Positions 1 through 8,660 of a DNA stretch of 49,483 nt are shown here, one piece after another; positions within the stretch are counted from its first letter, which is position 1; each line of letters starts with the position of its first letter. A program made the position numbers and the translations under genes. Location: contig JAIXSK010000032.1 in the NCBI GenBank assembly GCA_027484725.1, positions 1 to 49,483 of the forward strand. Direction: 5' to 3'. The DNA is from Flavobacterium sp. GTDB lineage: Bacteria; Bacteroidota; Bacteroidia; Flavobacteriales; Flavobacteriaceae. The notes under the pieces were generated by a model. That model did no database searches. It had not been told where the DNA came from and saw nothing but the letters and a program-made list of their open reading frames with translations.

Positions 1-166
1 AAAGGTTTAAAAAGTTTAAAAAGTTTAAGAGGTTTAGAAAGGTTTAAAAAGTTTAAAAAGTTTAAGAGGTTTAGAAAGGTTTAAAAAGTTTAAATAGTTT
101 AAGAGGTTTAGAAAGGTTTAAAAAGTTTAAATAGTTTAAGAGGTTTAGAAAGTTTAAGAAGTTTAG
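1..166. repeat. 37-bp AT-rich tandem repeat, four units plus a partial
   Basis: Units begin at 1, 38, 75 and 112, each 37 bp, followed by a shortened unit at 149-166. Each unit is itself three 9-mers and a 10-mer of the GGTTTA/AAGTTTA type, so this is a higher-order minisatellite. Units 1 and 2 are identical and units 3 and 4 share a single A-to-T change (AAATAG). The array touches the left edge, so its true length is unknown. No coding potential is seen in it. Confidence 0.95.
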
Positions 167-286
167 TTTGAAACACTCATCTGTCCTTATGTTTCTTCCA
201 TCCCTTTTGTCTTTCAGCGTAGCGGTCTGTAGCGAAGCGTGTCCATAGGCTTTAGCCGTGTCTGTAGTGTAGCGTGTCTAACAGTC

Positions 287-432
287 GCAGCCCCGATGGC
301 ACTAAAAAGCCCCGCCGCGCAAATCTCTTACGGTTGTGGTTTTGGGGTGGCGACCAGAGGAAGCCAACTCAAAGCCTACAAAAGTTGGGTTTGCGCGGCG
401 GGCTTGGCAGGAACAGCGGGAATTGCTGCCCA
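287..432. repeat. Long stem-loop intergenic element (copy A)
   Basis: A 13-nt arm at 311-323 is perfectly complementary to 390-402 (GC-rich core CCCGCCGCGCAAA). The outer borders, GCAGCCCCGATGG at the left and AGCGGGAATTGCTGC at the right, can pair imperfectly. The left border word GCCCCGAT also begins the element at 45707-45780, which suggests a dispersed family. It fills the space between the tandem repeat and the end of the DUF4249 gene. The function is unknown; it could be a REP-like mobile hairpin or a structured RNA. Confidence 0.7.
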
Positions 433-433
433 A

Positions 434-1258
434 TTATTCTAAAGTATAACTGATATGGTCTGTTTCTGAAAGCGTGAAATAGCCCAAGGCAAAATTGGCG
501 GCATTGGTTTGGTTGACAATGTTTCCGCGCACGGTGGCCGGCGGTGTTGAAAACGGGCCATTGCTGCCCTGAGCAATCAACAAAATTTTGCTCATGTATT
601 CAAAATAGCGCTTTGAAATTCCGTTCAGGGTAATGTCAATGACGTCTCCGCTTTTGAGGTCTTCATTGCTGTAATATCCAAAAAACTGATTGCCTTGAAC
701 AAACTCGTCATCAAATGCATCATACTCCGGAATGGCTTTGCTGCTGGTCTTGTAGCGGAACAAGTAGTAGTTGTCTACACCGTCGGCGTCGTTTGAATAA
801 GCTTTGATTTCGATTTCATCGCTGCCAAATCCGCCTTCGTTGTTTTGTTCAATTGAAGTAATTGGGTTGACCCCTAAAAGCGTTTCGGTAGCGGTATAGG
901 TTTGCCCGTTGAGCACTACGGTAAGTACATAGGTTTGATTGATTTCAGGAATAAAATCGTGGCATAAATAAAGACCGGAATTGGCTTCTTCTTCGGTAAA
1001 AATAAAGGTTTGGTTCGCAGCATTGGTTACCCGAACGTCAGCACCTGAAACCGTCGGAATGGCTGTACTGTAAAAACCGGTGGTGGTGGTGAGTTTGATT
1101 TTTTGTTCGCGCCCATCGGTGCCTTTTTGCCATTGAATAGTAGCATCAATCACGAGTTTGGGAGCTGCTGTTTTTAGGTCAACATCTACTACTTCTTCAC
1201 AAGAACTCAAGGTTAGGAAACCCAATAAAATAATCGAGAGGATATATATCTTTTTCAT
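434..1258 (-). CDS. DUF4249 family outer-membrane lipoprotein
   Basis: The product is a 274-residue lipoprotein. The N-terminus starts MKKIYIL and has a hydrophobic stretch ending in a lipobox LTLSSC with Cys at about residue 18, so it should be lipidated. The rest fits DUF4249, a Bacteroidetes family usually encoded beside a TonB-dependent receptor. The open frame extends upstream to 1450, but that part overlaps the receptor gene and lacks a signal peptide, so the ATG at 1258 is preferred. It starts 4 bp after the receptor stop, so the two are almost certainly co-transcribed and act as an outer-membrane pair. The substrate cannot be told from sequence. Confidence 0.88.
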   Translation of the reverse strand: MKKIYILSIILLGFLTLSSCEEVVDVDLKTAAPKLVIDATIQWQKGTDGREQKIKLTTTTGFYSTAIPTVSGADVRVTNAANQTFIFTEEEANSGLYLCHDFIPEINQTYVLTVVLNGQTYTATETLLGVNPITSIEQNNEGGFGSDEIEIKAYSNDADGVDNYYLFRYKTSSKAIPEYDAFDDEFVQGNQFFGYYSNEDLKSGDVIDITLNGISKRYFEYMSKILLIAQGSNGPFSTPPATVRGNIVNQTNAANFALGYFTLSETDHISYTLE

Positions 1259-1262
1259 GATT

Positions 1263-3659
1263 TTAGAATTTAAAGTTATAGCTGATTCCAGGAACGATAC
1301 CAAAAATAGAGAGGCGAACCGCTTCATTGGCGCCTGTAGTTTGGTTTTGTCTAAACGAGATGGACGCAGCGTTTTTACGGTTGTACACATTGTACAAACT
1401 GAAGACCCATTCTCCTTTCCAACGTTTTTTAGGATCTTGTTTAGGAACATAAGTAGCCGATAAATCTAAGTGGTGATAAGTTGGGAGTCTGTCGCCATTG
1501 CGGGCTCCGTAGGTGGGGATGGTGATGCCTTGGTATTGGTATTGTCCGTTGGGATAAGTAACGGGCTGTCCGGTCTGAAAGACAAAATTGCCACCAAAAC
1601 TCCATTTTTTGTTCAAACTATAGTTGGAAGTAATTGAGATGTTGTGCGTTTTGTCATAACCGTTGCTGTACCAATTGCCATTGTTGATACCTGTTTCGGA
1701 AGCATTCCGGCCTGGGGTGCGTTGCTCTGATTTTGATAAAGTATAGGCCAGCCAACCGGTGAATTTTCCGGTGTTTTTTCGGACGAGTAATTCCAATCCG
1801 TACGAGCGCATTTCTCCGTTGAGGACTACTTGCTCAATGGCTTCGTTGGCAATCAAATCAGCCCCGTCAATATAGTCTATTCGGTTTTTTACTTTTCGGT
1901 AAAAAGTTTCGGCTTCAATAGAGTAGGTGTCCTCATTTATATTTCTGAAATAACCCACAGCCACCTGATCTAAGATTTGCGGTTTGAGGTATCGGTCGCT
2001 GGGTGTCCACACATCAAGCGGGGTGGGTGAAGCCGTATTCGAGACCAATTGCAGATATTGCACCATGCGGTTGTAGCTGGCTTTGATTGATTGGTCGTCG
2101 TTGAGTTGGTAGGCTATGGCCAAGCGGGGTTCTAAATTGTTAAAGCTTTCCATGACTTTGTTTTGACCGTAATAGCGGGTGCCGATGGGTTTGGCTTTTT
2201 CATAAATCTGCAAATCTTGGTTGAATACCACCGGCTCGTTGTTGGCGTATAAGTTTTCAGTTGATCCGCCCAAGCGATAAAACATACTGTAACGCAAGCC
2301 GTAAGCGAGCGATATTTTTTTAGAAACGGTATGCTCAGCATCAAAATACAGCGCCGGCTCAAAAGCGTATTTCTTTTCGAGCTGTTTGTAGTTAATACCT
2401 GATGTAGCGTCTGAGGGTTTGATTTCGCCCGGATTAAAATCGTAGTAAATACCGTTGATGCCGTAGCTGAGTTTCACTTTATCGGTTAAATAGTGTTTGA
2501 AATCATATTTGAGGTTGTAGTTTTTGATGCCCGAATTCCACAAAAAGCCAAATAAATTCAAGTCAAGTCCATAGTAATAATCACTGTAAATGGCTGATAA
2601 GTTTGAGAATAACTTGTCGTTGAACAAATGGTTCCAGCGCACGTTGAGCGTTGCGTTTCCGTAGGTGTTGACGAATCTTCCGTTGAGGTCAAATACATCG
2701 CGTCCAAAATATCCTGACAAATACAAACTGTTGTTATCATTGAGTTTGTAATTGAGTTTGGTGTTCAAATCATAAAAATACGCCGAGTTTTTGTTGTTGG
2801 CTGCTTTGAGGAACAAATGGGCATAAGATCCGCGACCGGCAATCAAGAATGAGCCTTTGTCTTTCACAATCGGTCCTTCGGCCAACAAGCGACTGGTAAT
2901 GAGTCCGATGCCGCCGCTCATCGAGAATTTATTGCTGTTTCCGTCTTTTTGATACATGTCGAGCACTGAGGATACACGTCCGCCAAAGCGCGCCGGTATA
3001 CCGCCTTTGTAGAGTTTTAAATCTTTGATGGCGTCGGGGTTAAATACTGAGAAAAATCCAAATACGTGTGATGAATTGTAAATGGTGGCTTCATCGAGTA
3101 AAATTAAGTTCTGGTCAGCACCGCCTCCGCGAACGTTAAAGCCCGATTGTCCTTCACCGGCATTGGTAACTCCCGGCAAAGTAAGGAGTGCTCTGAGCAC
3201 ATCTACCTCGCCCAAAACCACCGGAATTTTCTTGATGGCAGCCGCTGAGAGTTTGCTCACGCTCATCTCGGCTTTGCGGATGTTGGTTTTTTGGCGTTGA
3301 TCTGTGATGACCACTTCATCCAATTGTTGCTCTTGGCTGCTGAGTTTGAAGTTCTTTTTGAGGTTTTGGTCTAAAACAATACTTTCAGAAACCGTTTGGT
3401 AACTCAGATAACTGATTTGTAAAGTGTAATTTCCGGCCGGTAAAGTAATCGAATAAAAGCCATAAGCATTGGTGTTGGTTCCGGTTTTGAGCTCGGGAAT
3501 GTAGATGTTCACACCAATCAGAGTTTCATTACTTTGTACATCAGAGATGGTTCCGCTGAGGGTAAATTTTTCTTTTGTGGTTGGGTTTGGGTTTTGGGCT
3601 GATAAATGGCTGGCGAACATCAAAATGAAGCCTAACCAACTGAAGATTTTTGTTGTCAT
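1263..3659 (-). CDS. TonB-dependent receptor with carboxypeptidase-like N-terminal domain
   Basis: This is a 798-residue outer-membrane active transporter. After a signal peptide (about residues 1-21, ending SHLSAQ) comes a CarboxypepD_reg-like beta-sandwich at about 30-110, then a plug domain at about 120-240 containing DEVVIT (TonB-box-like) and the RGGGADQNLILLDEATIYN stretch. The remainder is rich in alternating aromatic strands typical of the 22-stranded barrel and ends in an aromatic residue (YNFKF). It precedes the DUF4249 lipoprotein by 4 bp. This subgroup differs from classical SusC because no SusD-like gene is next to it. The transported ligand is unknown. Confidence 0.93.
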   Translation of the reverse strand: MTTKIFSWLGFILMFASHLSAQNPNPTTKEKFTLSGTISDVQSNETLIGVNIYIPELKTGTNTNAYGFYSITLPAGNYTLQISYLSYQTVSESIVLDQNLKKNFKLSSQEQQLDEVVITDQRQKTNIRKAEMSVSKLSAAAIKKIPVVLGEVDVLRALLTLPGVTNAGEGQSGFNVRGGGADQNLILLDEATIYNSSHVFGFFSVFNPDAIKDLKLYKGGIPARFGGRVSSVLDMYQKDGNSNKFSMSGGIGLITSRLLAEGPIVKDKGSFLIAGRGSYAHLFLKAANNKNSAYFYDLNTKLNYKLNDNNSLYLSGYFGRDVFDLNGRFVNTYGNATLNVRWNHLFNDKLFSNLSAIYSDYYYGLDLNLFGFLWNSGIKNYNLKYDFKHYLTDKVKLSYGINGIYYDFNPGEIKPSDATSGINYKQLEKKYAFEPALYFDAEHTVSKKISLAYGLRYSMFYRLGGSTENLYANNEPVVFNQDLQIYEKAKPIGTRYYGQNKVMESFNNLEPRLAIAYQLNDDQSIKASYNRMVQYLQLVSNTASPTPLDVWTPSDRYLKPQILDQVAVGYFRNINEDTYSIEAETFYRKVKNRIDYIDGADLIANEAIEQVVLNGEMRSYGLELLVRKNTGKFTGWLAYTLSKSEQRTPGRNASETGINNGNWYSNGYDKTHNISITSNYSLNKKWSFGGNFVFQTGQPVTYPNGQYQYQGITIPTYGARNGDRLPTYHHLDLSATYVPKQDPKKRWKGEWVFSLYNVYNRKNAASISFRQNQTTGANEAVRLSIFGIVPGISYNFKF

Positions 3660-3832
3660 GTATGAAATATGTTGATTTTGATGATTGTTCTTAAGACTTT
3701 TACTGCAGCGGTTTGTTACAACGCGTACGTTAAATAATTGTTGTTAAAAGCGATGATTTAAAATCATATTTTAAAAATAATTAAGTTGTTTTTATTTATT
3801 GATGAACAATGTTTAAAAAATTAAGAGCAAGC

Positions 3833-3863
3833 ATAAAAAAAGGCAACTTATTTAAGTTGCCTT
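3833..3863 (-). terminator. Rho-independent terminator of icd
   Basis: A perfect 10-bp stem AAGGCAACTT (3840-3849) / AAGTTGCCTT (3854-3863) with a 4-nt loop is followed, on the minus strand, by a run of T. It lies 22 bp past the icd stop codon. Confidence 0.9.
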
Positions 3864-3884
3864 GTGGTTTATTTCAAATTTAGT

Positions 3885-5108
3885 TTATCCTAGTTTTTTC
3901 TCTAAGTTTTCTTTAATGGCTTCTAAGAAGGCTTCGGTAGTTAAGTAATCATCGGCCGTTAATCCTTCTGGTTTGACCAACATGGCTAAATCTTTTGTCA
4001 TTTTTCCGCTTTCAACGGTGTCAATACAAACGCGCTCTAAAGTATGGCAAAAATCAATGAGCTCTTGGTTTCCGTCTAATTTTCCGCGGTGTTCCAAACC
4101 TCGGGTCCAAGCAAAAATAGAAGCAATCGGGTTGGTTGAGGTAGCGCGACCTTTTTGGTGTTCGCGGTAGTGACGCGTTACGGTTCCATGCGCAGCTTCA
4201 GCTTCAACGGTTTTTCCGTCCGGAGTTACCAATACAGATGTCATGAGTCCGAGTGAACCAAAACCTTGAGCTACGGTATCTGATTGTACGTCGCCATCGT
4301 AGTTTTTACAAGCCCAAACAAATCCGCCGTTCCATTTCATAGCCGAAGCTACCATGTCATCAATCAAGCGGTGTTCGTATACGATTCCGTTTTTGTCAAA
4401 TTCGGCTTTGTAATGTTTTTGATATACTTCTTCAAAAATATCTTTAAAACGTCCGTCATAAGCCTTAAGGATGGTGTTTTTGGTCGAAAGATATAAAGGC
4501 CATTTTTTGGTGAGTGCCATCTGGAATGATGAATGCGCAAATCCGTAGATGCTCTCATCGGTGTTGTACATAGACATCGCTACACCATCGCCTTTAAAAT
4601 CATACACTTTCCACTCAGTGGTTTCGCCGGCTTCATTGGTGAATGACATGGTCAAGGTCCCTTTGCCTTTGATGACTTTATCAGTGGCTTTGTACTGATC
4701 GCCAAAAGCGTGACGACCAATGACAATAGGTTTTGTCCAACCTTGTACATAGCGCGGAACGTTGCTCATGATGATCGGCTCTCTAAAAACAGTTCCACCT
4801 ACAATGTTGCGGATGGTTCCGTTGGGTGATTTCCACATTTCAGAAAGGTTGAATTCTTGAACACGGGCTTCGTCTGGGGTAATGGTGGCACATTTAATAC
4901 CTACGTTGTATTTTTTGATAGCTTCGGCTGAATCAATCGTGACTTGATCTTTGGTGGCTTCGCGGTGTTCGATGCCTAAATCGTAATATTTAATATCCAG
5001 ATCTAAATACGGAAGAATGAGTTTTTCTTTGATAAAAGCCCAAATGATTCTGGTCATCTCATCGCCATCCAATTCTACTACCGGATGGGCCACTTTAATT
5101 TTTGCCAT
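3885..5108 (-). CDS. icd: NADP-dependent isocitrate dehydrogenase, eukaryote-like homodimeric type
   Basis: The enzyme oxidatively decarboxylates isocitrate to 2-oxoglutarate in the TCA cycle, making NADPH. The 407-residue length and sequence fit the eukaryotic/mitochondrial-like subfamily rather than the E. coli type. Visible motifs are [13 protein letters not shown] near the N-terminus, the substrate-binding [19 protein letters not shown] stretch at about 95-113, YDGDVQSD with metal-binding Asp residues at about 270-277, and [12 protein letters not shown] at about 305-316. It appears monocistronic, with its own terminator below and 215 bp above to rplS. The gene symbol icd is used in the broad sense; idh would also be acceptable. 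Confidence 0.96.
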   Translation of the reverse strand: MAKIKVAHPVVELDGDEMTRIIWAFIKEKLILPYLDLDIKYYDLGIEHREATKDQVTIDSAEAIKKYNVGIKCATITPDEARVQEFNLSEMWKSPNGTIRNIVGGTVFREPIIMSNVPRYVQGWTKPIVIGRHAFGDQYKATDKVIKGKGTLTMSFTNEAGETTEWKVYDFKGDGVAMSMYNTDESIYGFAHSSFQMALTKKWPLYLSTKNTILKAYDGRFKDIFEEVYQKHYKAEFDKNGIVYEHRLIDDMVASAMKWNGGFVWACKNYDGDVQSDTVAQGFGSLGLMTSVLVTPDGKTVEAEAAHGTVTRHYREHQKGRATSTNPIASIFAWTRGLEHRGKLDGNQELIDFCHTLERVCIDTVESGKMTKDLAMLVKPEGLTADDYLTTEAFLEAIKENLEKKLG

Positions 5109-5146
5109 GCTATGTTATATTTGTGTTATTATAATTTTTTGCGGAA

Positions 5147-5154
5147 CAAATATA
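5147..5154 (-). promoter_or_regulatory. Candidate -7 box for icd
   Basis: Read on the minus strand the site is TATATTTG, a full match to the Bacteroidetes TAnnTTTG consensus, 38 bp before the icd start. No TTG is present at the expected -33 distance, so only half of the promoter is supported. Confidence 0.4.
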
Positions 5155-5270
5155 ATAAAATGAGCTGCACCACGGCGCGTTATGACTACGAAAACGATTG
5201 ATTTGTGAATTTGATAATTTGCGTTTTAAAAAATATAAATGACGTAAAATTAACCGTTGTTTTTTGTCAA

Positions 5271-5304
5271 AAAAAAAGTCCCGAACATGAGCTCGGGACT
5301 TTTT
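5271..5304 (-). terminator. Rho-independent terminator of rplS
   Basis: A 12-bp stem (5273-5284 with 5293-5304, core AGTCCCGA/TCGGGACT) with an 8-nt loop is followed by a T-run on the minus strand. It lies 19 bp past the rplS stop. Confidence 0.9.
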
Positions 5305-5323
5305 GTATGTGTTTTGCAAACAA

Positions 5324-5674
5324 TTAGATACGTCTGTCTTTAATTTTTGCTTTTTTACCAGTAAGTTCTCTGAAGTAGAAAATACGAGCTCTACGAACGT
5401 GACCTTTCTTGTTGATTTCAATTTTTTGCAATGCTGGCAAGTTTACCGGGAAGATACGCTCAACACCCACAGCACCAGACATTTTACGAATAGTAAAAGT
5501 TTCAGTAGCACCTGAACCTCTTCTTTGAATTACTACTCCTTTAAAGAACTGAGTTCTTGTTTTTTCACCCTCTTTAATTTCGTAGTATACAGTGATGGTA
5601 TCACCAGCTCCGAATTCAGGGAAATCTTTTTTAGCAACTAATTCGTTTTGAACGAATTTCATTAAATCTGCCAT
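5324..5674 (-). CDS. rplS: 50S ribosomal protein L19
   Basis: The 116-residue product is full length for bacterial L19, a large-subunit protein at the 30S-50S interface. The characteristic stretches FGAGDTITVYYEIKEGEK, FKGVVIQRRGSG and SGAVGVERIFPVNLP are all present. It lies downstream of trmD on the same strand, as in many bacteria, but the 234-bp gap between them is longer than usual and holds an inverted repeat. A strong terminator follows the gene, so it ends its transcription unit. Confidence 0.98.
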   Translation of the reverse strand: MADLMKFVQNELVAKKDFPEFGAGDTITVYYEIKEGEKTRTQFFKGVVIQRRGSGATETFTIRKMSGAVGVERIFPVNLPALQKIEINKKGHVRRARIFYFRELTGKKAKIKDRRI

Positions 5675-5770
5675 GATAATGTATAATTAATTATGGTTTA
5701 AAATCAGAGCAACGTTCACGGATATCGCCAGAGGTTGGTCTAAGTGGGCGCAAATATAAAAAAGAATTAT

Positions 5771-5898
5771 GAATTACGAATTACGAATTGTAAATTTTTT
5801 GAATCTTTTTCTAAAGTCTATGCGTTTGGATATCATTTAGTTACGAAAAAAATCTATGAACTTGTAATTCCTAATTCCTAATTCGTAATTCGCAATTC
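5771..5898. repeat. Inverted AT-rich repeat between trmD and rplS
   Basis: The arm at 5771-5789 (GAATTACGAATTACGAATT) is complementary to 5880-5898 with 18 of 19 matches; the loop is 90 nt. Both arms are made of short AATTACG/AATTCCT words, a microsatellite style common in flavobacterial spacers. If transcribed from trmD it would form a large hairpin ahead of rplS. Confidence 0.75.
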
Positions 5899-5908
5899 GA
5901 AATTTTAA

Positions 5909-6586
5909 CTATTTATCAAGCAAATCCGGTCGTCTGTTCTTGGTGTGTTCATACGCCATGTCTTCGCGCCATTGGTCAATTTTGGCGGCATGACCACTGA
6001 GCAAAACCTCGGGAACCTTCCAACCGTTGTAATCAGCCGGACGCGTATATATAGGAGGAGAGAGCAAATTGTCTTGAAAACTATCGGTCAAGGCCGAAGT
6101 CTCATCGCTCAAAACCCCGGGAATCAGTCTGATAATCGCATCTGACAAAACCAATGCACCCAATTCACCGCCCGAGAGCACATAATCGCCAATTGAGATT
6201 TCTTTGGTAATAAAATGATCGCGTACCCGTTGGTCAACTCCTTTGTAATGACCACACAAAATAATCAGATTTTCATACAATGACATCGCATTGGCCATCG
6301 GCTGGTTGAGCGTTTCGCCATCGGGCGTCATATAAATAATCGCGTCATAAGAGCGCTCATTTTTGAGTTGGGTAATACATTTGTCAATGGGTTCAATGAG
6401 CATCACCATTCCGGCACCGCCACCATACGGATAATCATCCACACTTTTGTATTTGCCCGTGGTATAATCGCGCAAGTTGTGAAAATGCACTTCAACCAAA
6501 CCTTTGTCAATAGCGCGTTTCATAATCGAGCCTTCAAACGGGCTGCGCAATAATTCGGGTAAAACCGTAATGATGTCAATTCTCAT
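5909..6586 (-). CDS. trmD: tRNA (guanine-N1-)-methyltransferase
   Basis: TrmD methylates G37 of tRNAs next to the anticodon using S-adenosylmethionine and prevents +1 frameshifting. The 225-residue product has the trefoil-knot SPOUT motifs: GGGAGMVM at about 56-63, [10 protein letters not shown] at about 112-121, and [16 protein letters not shown] at about 131-146. The C-terminal helical extension contains the [18 protein letters not shown] signature. It is upstream of rplS on the same strand. A -7 box lies 27 bp before its ATG. Confidence 0.98.
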   Translation of the reverse strand: MRIDIITVLPELLRSPFEGSIMKRAIDKGLVEVHFHNLRDYTTGKYKSVDDYPYGGGAGMVMLIEPIDKCITQLKNERSYDAIIYMTPDGETLNQPMANAMSLYENLIILCGHYKGVDQRVRDHFITKEISIGDYVLSGGELGALVLSDAIIRLIPGVLSDETSALTDSFQDNLLSPPIYTRPADYNGWKVPEVLLSGHAAKIDQWREDMAYEHTKNRRPDLLDK

Positions 6587-6612
6587 GATGGAATAGCTAT
6601 GTGAATGGGCAG

Positions 6613-6620
6613 CAAAGATA
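6613..6620 (-). promoter_or_regulatory. Candidate -7 box for trmD
   Basis: On the minus strand the site reads TATCTTTG, a full TAnnTTTG match, 27 bp before the trmD start. No clear TTG is found 17-23 bp upstream, so the call is tentative. Confidence 0.45.
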
Positions 6621-6632
6621 GCAAGTTTTTTA

Positions 6633-6714
6633 GAAGCCGGGAACCCGCTTTACGTTGCAATCTTTGTTTTTTTTAAGAAAAAAACCAAAGGATTTCCACT
6701 GCAATCGGGGCTAG
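6633..6714 (-). repeat. Dispersed structured intergenic element (copy B)
   Basis: The central hairpin is formed by CTTTG plus a T-run (6662 onward) and an A-run plus CCAAAG (ending about 6690). It is bordered by GGGAACCCGCTTTACGTTGC on the left and CACTGCAATCGGGGCT on the right. Read on the minus strand it starts AGCCCCGATTG, the same border word as the plus-strand copy at 45707-45780. It sits between the divergently placed trmD promoter and the end of the DUF1569 gene. Confidence 0.7.
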
Positions 6715-6748
6715 GGCATAGGCGCGCTCAGAAAGTTATCGGTTTCAC

Positions 6749-7198
6749 TTAAACGCCAAATTGCTTCAAATGATGGTCCAAGTGTTTCCACATGAGCATA
6801 TCCCATTCTTCGGTATTGAGTGGCCCCCAAAACGGATGATTCTTGAGTTTAATGCAGCTCGGGCCTTCTTGCGCAAACTTTTGCAAAGCTTCTATGAGTT
6901 GCTTTTTGCTCAGTTCAAAATCTGGTTGGCCTTTGATGACAAATTCTTTGGCTGTCGGACTGTTTTTATCCAGTTTGCCGTTGACAATGACTTTGTTTTT
7001 GAGCAATCTGCCCAACAATTTAAAAATGAACAGCACCTTTAGTTCCATTTTTCCAAAAGCTACTTCAATGGCTTTGGTGCAATGTACCATCATTTGATTC
7101 ACGCTCATCTTGCCCCACAAGGCTTGGGTTTCAGGAGTTAGTTTTTCAATGCGTTCTATCATGAGTTGATTGTCGGCCGGGTTAAATACAGATGACAT
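6749..7198 (-). CDS. DUF1569 family protein (DinB-like fold)
   Basis: The 149-residue cytosolic protein fits DUF1569, a family placed near the DinB/YfiT four-helix metalloprotein superfamily. Conserved histidines that could bind metal are in MVHCTKA (about residue 39) and in the C-terminal WKHLDHHLKQF (about 138-148), with HPFWGPL between them. No signal peptide or membrane segment is seen. It is divergent from the PPIase gene, and the two share a 73-bp promoter region. The biochemical role of the family is not established, so no function is claimed. Confidence 0.8.
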   Translation of the reverse strand: MSSVFNPADNQLMIERIEKLTPETQALWGKMSVNQMMVHCTKAIEVAFGKMELKVLFIFKLLGRLLKNKVIVNGKLDKNSPTAKEFVIKGQPDFELSKKQLIEALQKFAQEGPSCIKLKNHPFWGPLNTEEWDMLMWKHLDHHLKQFGV

Positions 7199-7218
7199 AA
7201 GAAGTTGTTTTAGTGTTT

Positions 7219-7226
7219 CAAATGTA
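7219..7226 (-). promoter_or_regulatory. Candidate -7 box for the DUF1569 gene
   Basis: The minus strand reads TACATTTG (TAnnTTTG match), 20 bp before the ATG at 7198. A TTG lies 25 bp further upstream (7252-7254), slightly longer than the usual spacing. Confidence 0.45.
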
Positions 7227-7238
7227 GCATAATAAAGT

Positions 7239-7246
7239 TACCTTTG
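7239..7246 (+). promoter_or_regulatory. Candidate -7 box for the cyclophilin-FKBP gene
   Basis: TACCTTTG matches TAnnTTTG and lies 25 bp before the ATG at 7272. The -33 region has TTT but not a full TTG at 21 bp spacing. The box lies between the two divergent genes and would compete with the opposite promoter at 7219-7226. Confidence 0.5.
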
Positions 7247-7271
7247 CCGCTCAAATTTTAAAATTCACACA

Positions 7272-8204
7272 ATGGAAAACGGAATATACGCCAAATTCAA
7301 CACCACCAAAGGTGCTATTTTGGTAAAACTCACCCATGATTTAACACCTGGAACCGTGGGTAATTTTGTGGCTTTGGCCGAAGGGAATCTTGAAAACAAC
7401 GCTCGTCCGCAAGGAAAACCTTATTACGACGGACTTAAATTTCACCGGGTAATTCCTGATTTTATGATCCAAGGCGGATGTCCGCAAGGCATCGGAACCG
7501 GTGGTCCGGGCTACAACTTTGACGATGAGTTTCACCCAGAGTTGCGTCACGATGGGCCAGGGGTGCTATCGATGGCCAATTCAGGACCGGGCAGCAATGG
7601 TTCACAGTTTTTTATCACGCATGTATCCACTCCGTGGCTTGATGGTAAACACACTGTTTTCGGGAATGTAGTGGAAGGTCAGGATGTGGTAGATGCTGTA
7701 GCGCAAGGCGATGTGATGGACAGCGTTGAAATCATCCGCGTAGGCGAGGAAGCTCAAAAATGGAATGCAGTTGAAGCGTTTAGAACTTTTGAAGGAGCGC
7801 GCGCCAAACGCGAAGCTGCAGAACGCGAAGCTGCCGAAGCTGCCATGGAAAAATTAGCTGCTGGGTTTGATAAAACCGATAGCGGATTGCGTTATAAAAT
7901 GATTCAAAAAGGCAACGGTAAAAAAGCAGAGAAAGGCAAAACGGTATCGGTTCATTATTCAGGTTCGTTAGAGAACGGCCGTGTGTTTGACTCGTCTTAT
8001 GCGCGCAAAAAGCCTATTGAATTTCCGCTCGGAATGGGGCATGTTATTGAAGGTTGGGACGAAGGGATTGCTTTATTGCAAGTAGGTGATAAGGCTCGTT
8101 TTGTGATTCCATCGCATTTAGGATACGGAGCGCGCGGAGCCGGAGGCGTCATTCCGCCGAATGCTACCTTGATTTTTGATGTTGAACTCATGGATGTTAA
8201 ATAA
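7272..8204 (+). CDS. Peptidyl-prolyl isomerase, cyclophilin-FKBP fusion
   Basis: The 310-residue protein joins two unrelated prolyl isomerase folds. Residues about 1-165 are cyclophilin, with [17 protein letters not shown], the GSQFFIT motif and a [10 protein letters not shown] loop. Residues about 165-205 form an Ala/Glu/Arg-rich helical linker. Residues about 205-310 are FKBP, with [28 protein letters not shown] and [19 protein letters not shown]. No signal peptide is seen, so it should act in the cytoplasm on protein folding. A terminator follows at 8227-8257. Such fusions are known from some Bacteroidetes, so this is unusual rather than unique. Confidence 0.93.
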   Translation: MENGIYAKFNTTKGAILVKLTHDLTPGTVGNFVALAEGNLENNARPQGKPYYDGLKFHRVIPDFMIQGGCPQGIGTGGPGYNFDDEFHPELRHDGPGVLSMANSGPGSNGSQFFITHVSTPWLDGKHTVFGNVVEGQDVVDAVAQGDVMDSVEIIRVGEEAQKWNAVEAFRTFEGARAKREAAEREAAEAAMEKLAAGFDKTDSGLRYKMIQKGNGKKAEKGKTVSVHYSGSLENGRVFDSSYARKKPIEFPLGMGHVIEGWDEGIALLQVGDKARFVIPSHLGYGARGAGGVIPPNATLIFDVELMDVK

Positions 8205-8226
8205 TCCATCTTCATGATAAAAAAGT

Positions 8227-8257
8227 AAAATCCCGATGTATTGTATATCGGGATTTT
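8227..8257 (+). terminator. Rho-independent terminator of the PPIase gene
   Basis: An 11-bp stem AAAATCCCGAT (8227-8237) pairs with ATCGGGATTTT (8247-8257) and runs into a T-rich tail. It lies 22 bp after the stop codon and before the next gene. Confidence 0.9.
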
Positions 8258-8285
8258 TTATTTTTACCCAAAACAAAGACCAACT

Positions 8286-8606
8286 ATGAAAAAGAATATT
8301 CTATTATGGGGCGCTGCTGTATTGGTTTTGGCGTCTTGCGGATCAAAATCATCTGCGGTAAGCGCTACTACAACCGAGCCTGTTGAAACCAAATCAAAAC
8401 CTGCAGTTACAGTAGCCAAAGATGTAGCTACCGATGCCGGAAAAGCAGCTTATGAAAACCACTGCGCTCGTTGCCACGAATTATTTAAACCCAAAGAATT
8501 TACCAAAGAACAATGGGCACCTATTTTGGTGAGCATGCAAAAAAAAGCACATTTATCTGATGCCGAGATGGCTCCGATTACCGCATACATCTACGCTCAA
8601 CTCTAG
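8286..8606 (+). CDS. Small c-type cytochrome lipoprotein
   Basis: The 106-residue protein starts MKKNILLWG and has a lipobox LASC with Cys18, so it should be exported and lipid-anchored. A Thr/Lys-rich linker (about 20-50) leads to a single heme-c site Cys60-Ala-Arg-Cys63-His64. A likely distal Met ligand follows (Met84 or Met95). The open frame extends 15 codons upstream, but that stretch overlaps the preceding terminator, so the ATG at 8286 is chosen. It probably transfers electrons in the periplasm; the partner is unknown. It converges on glgC and shares a bidirectional terminator. Confidence 0.87.
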   Translation: MKKNILLWGAAVLVLASCGSKSSAVSATTTEPVETKSKPAVTVAKDVATDAGKAAYENHCARCHELFKPKEFTKEQWAPILVSMQKKAHLSDAEMAPITAYIYAQL

Positions 8607-8627
8607 TAAAACCTTTGATGTCAAAAT

Positions 8628-8657
8628 AAAAAAGCAGCTTTTATCGAGCTGCTTTTT
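8628..8657. terminator. Bidirectional terminator between the cytochrome gene and glgC
   Basis: The stem AAAAAGCAGCT/AGCTGCTTTTT (8629-8639 with 8647-8657) has a 7-nt loop and A-run/T-run flanks. It can therefore stop transcription from both convergent genes. Confidence 0.9.
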
Positions 8658-8660
8658 GTT

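Noticed and set aside
1..166. CRISPR array
   Set aside because: Units are contiguous without unique spacers, and no cas gene is present.
239..442. 67-residue open frame on the plus strand
   Set aside because: It lies in the hairpin element, is low in typical codon use, and has no family features. It is a by-product of the repeat.
434..1450. Longer start for the DUF4249 gene
   Set aside because: The extra 64 codons lie inside the receptor gene and lack a signal peptide, while the ATG at 1258 gives a lipobox.
5110..5421. 103-residue minus-strand frame
   Set aside because: It overlaps rplS and its terminator and has no recognisable motif.
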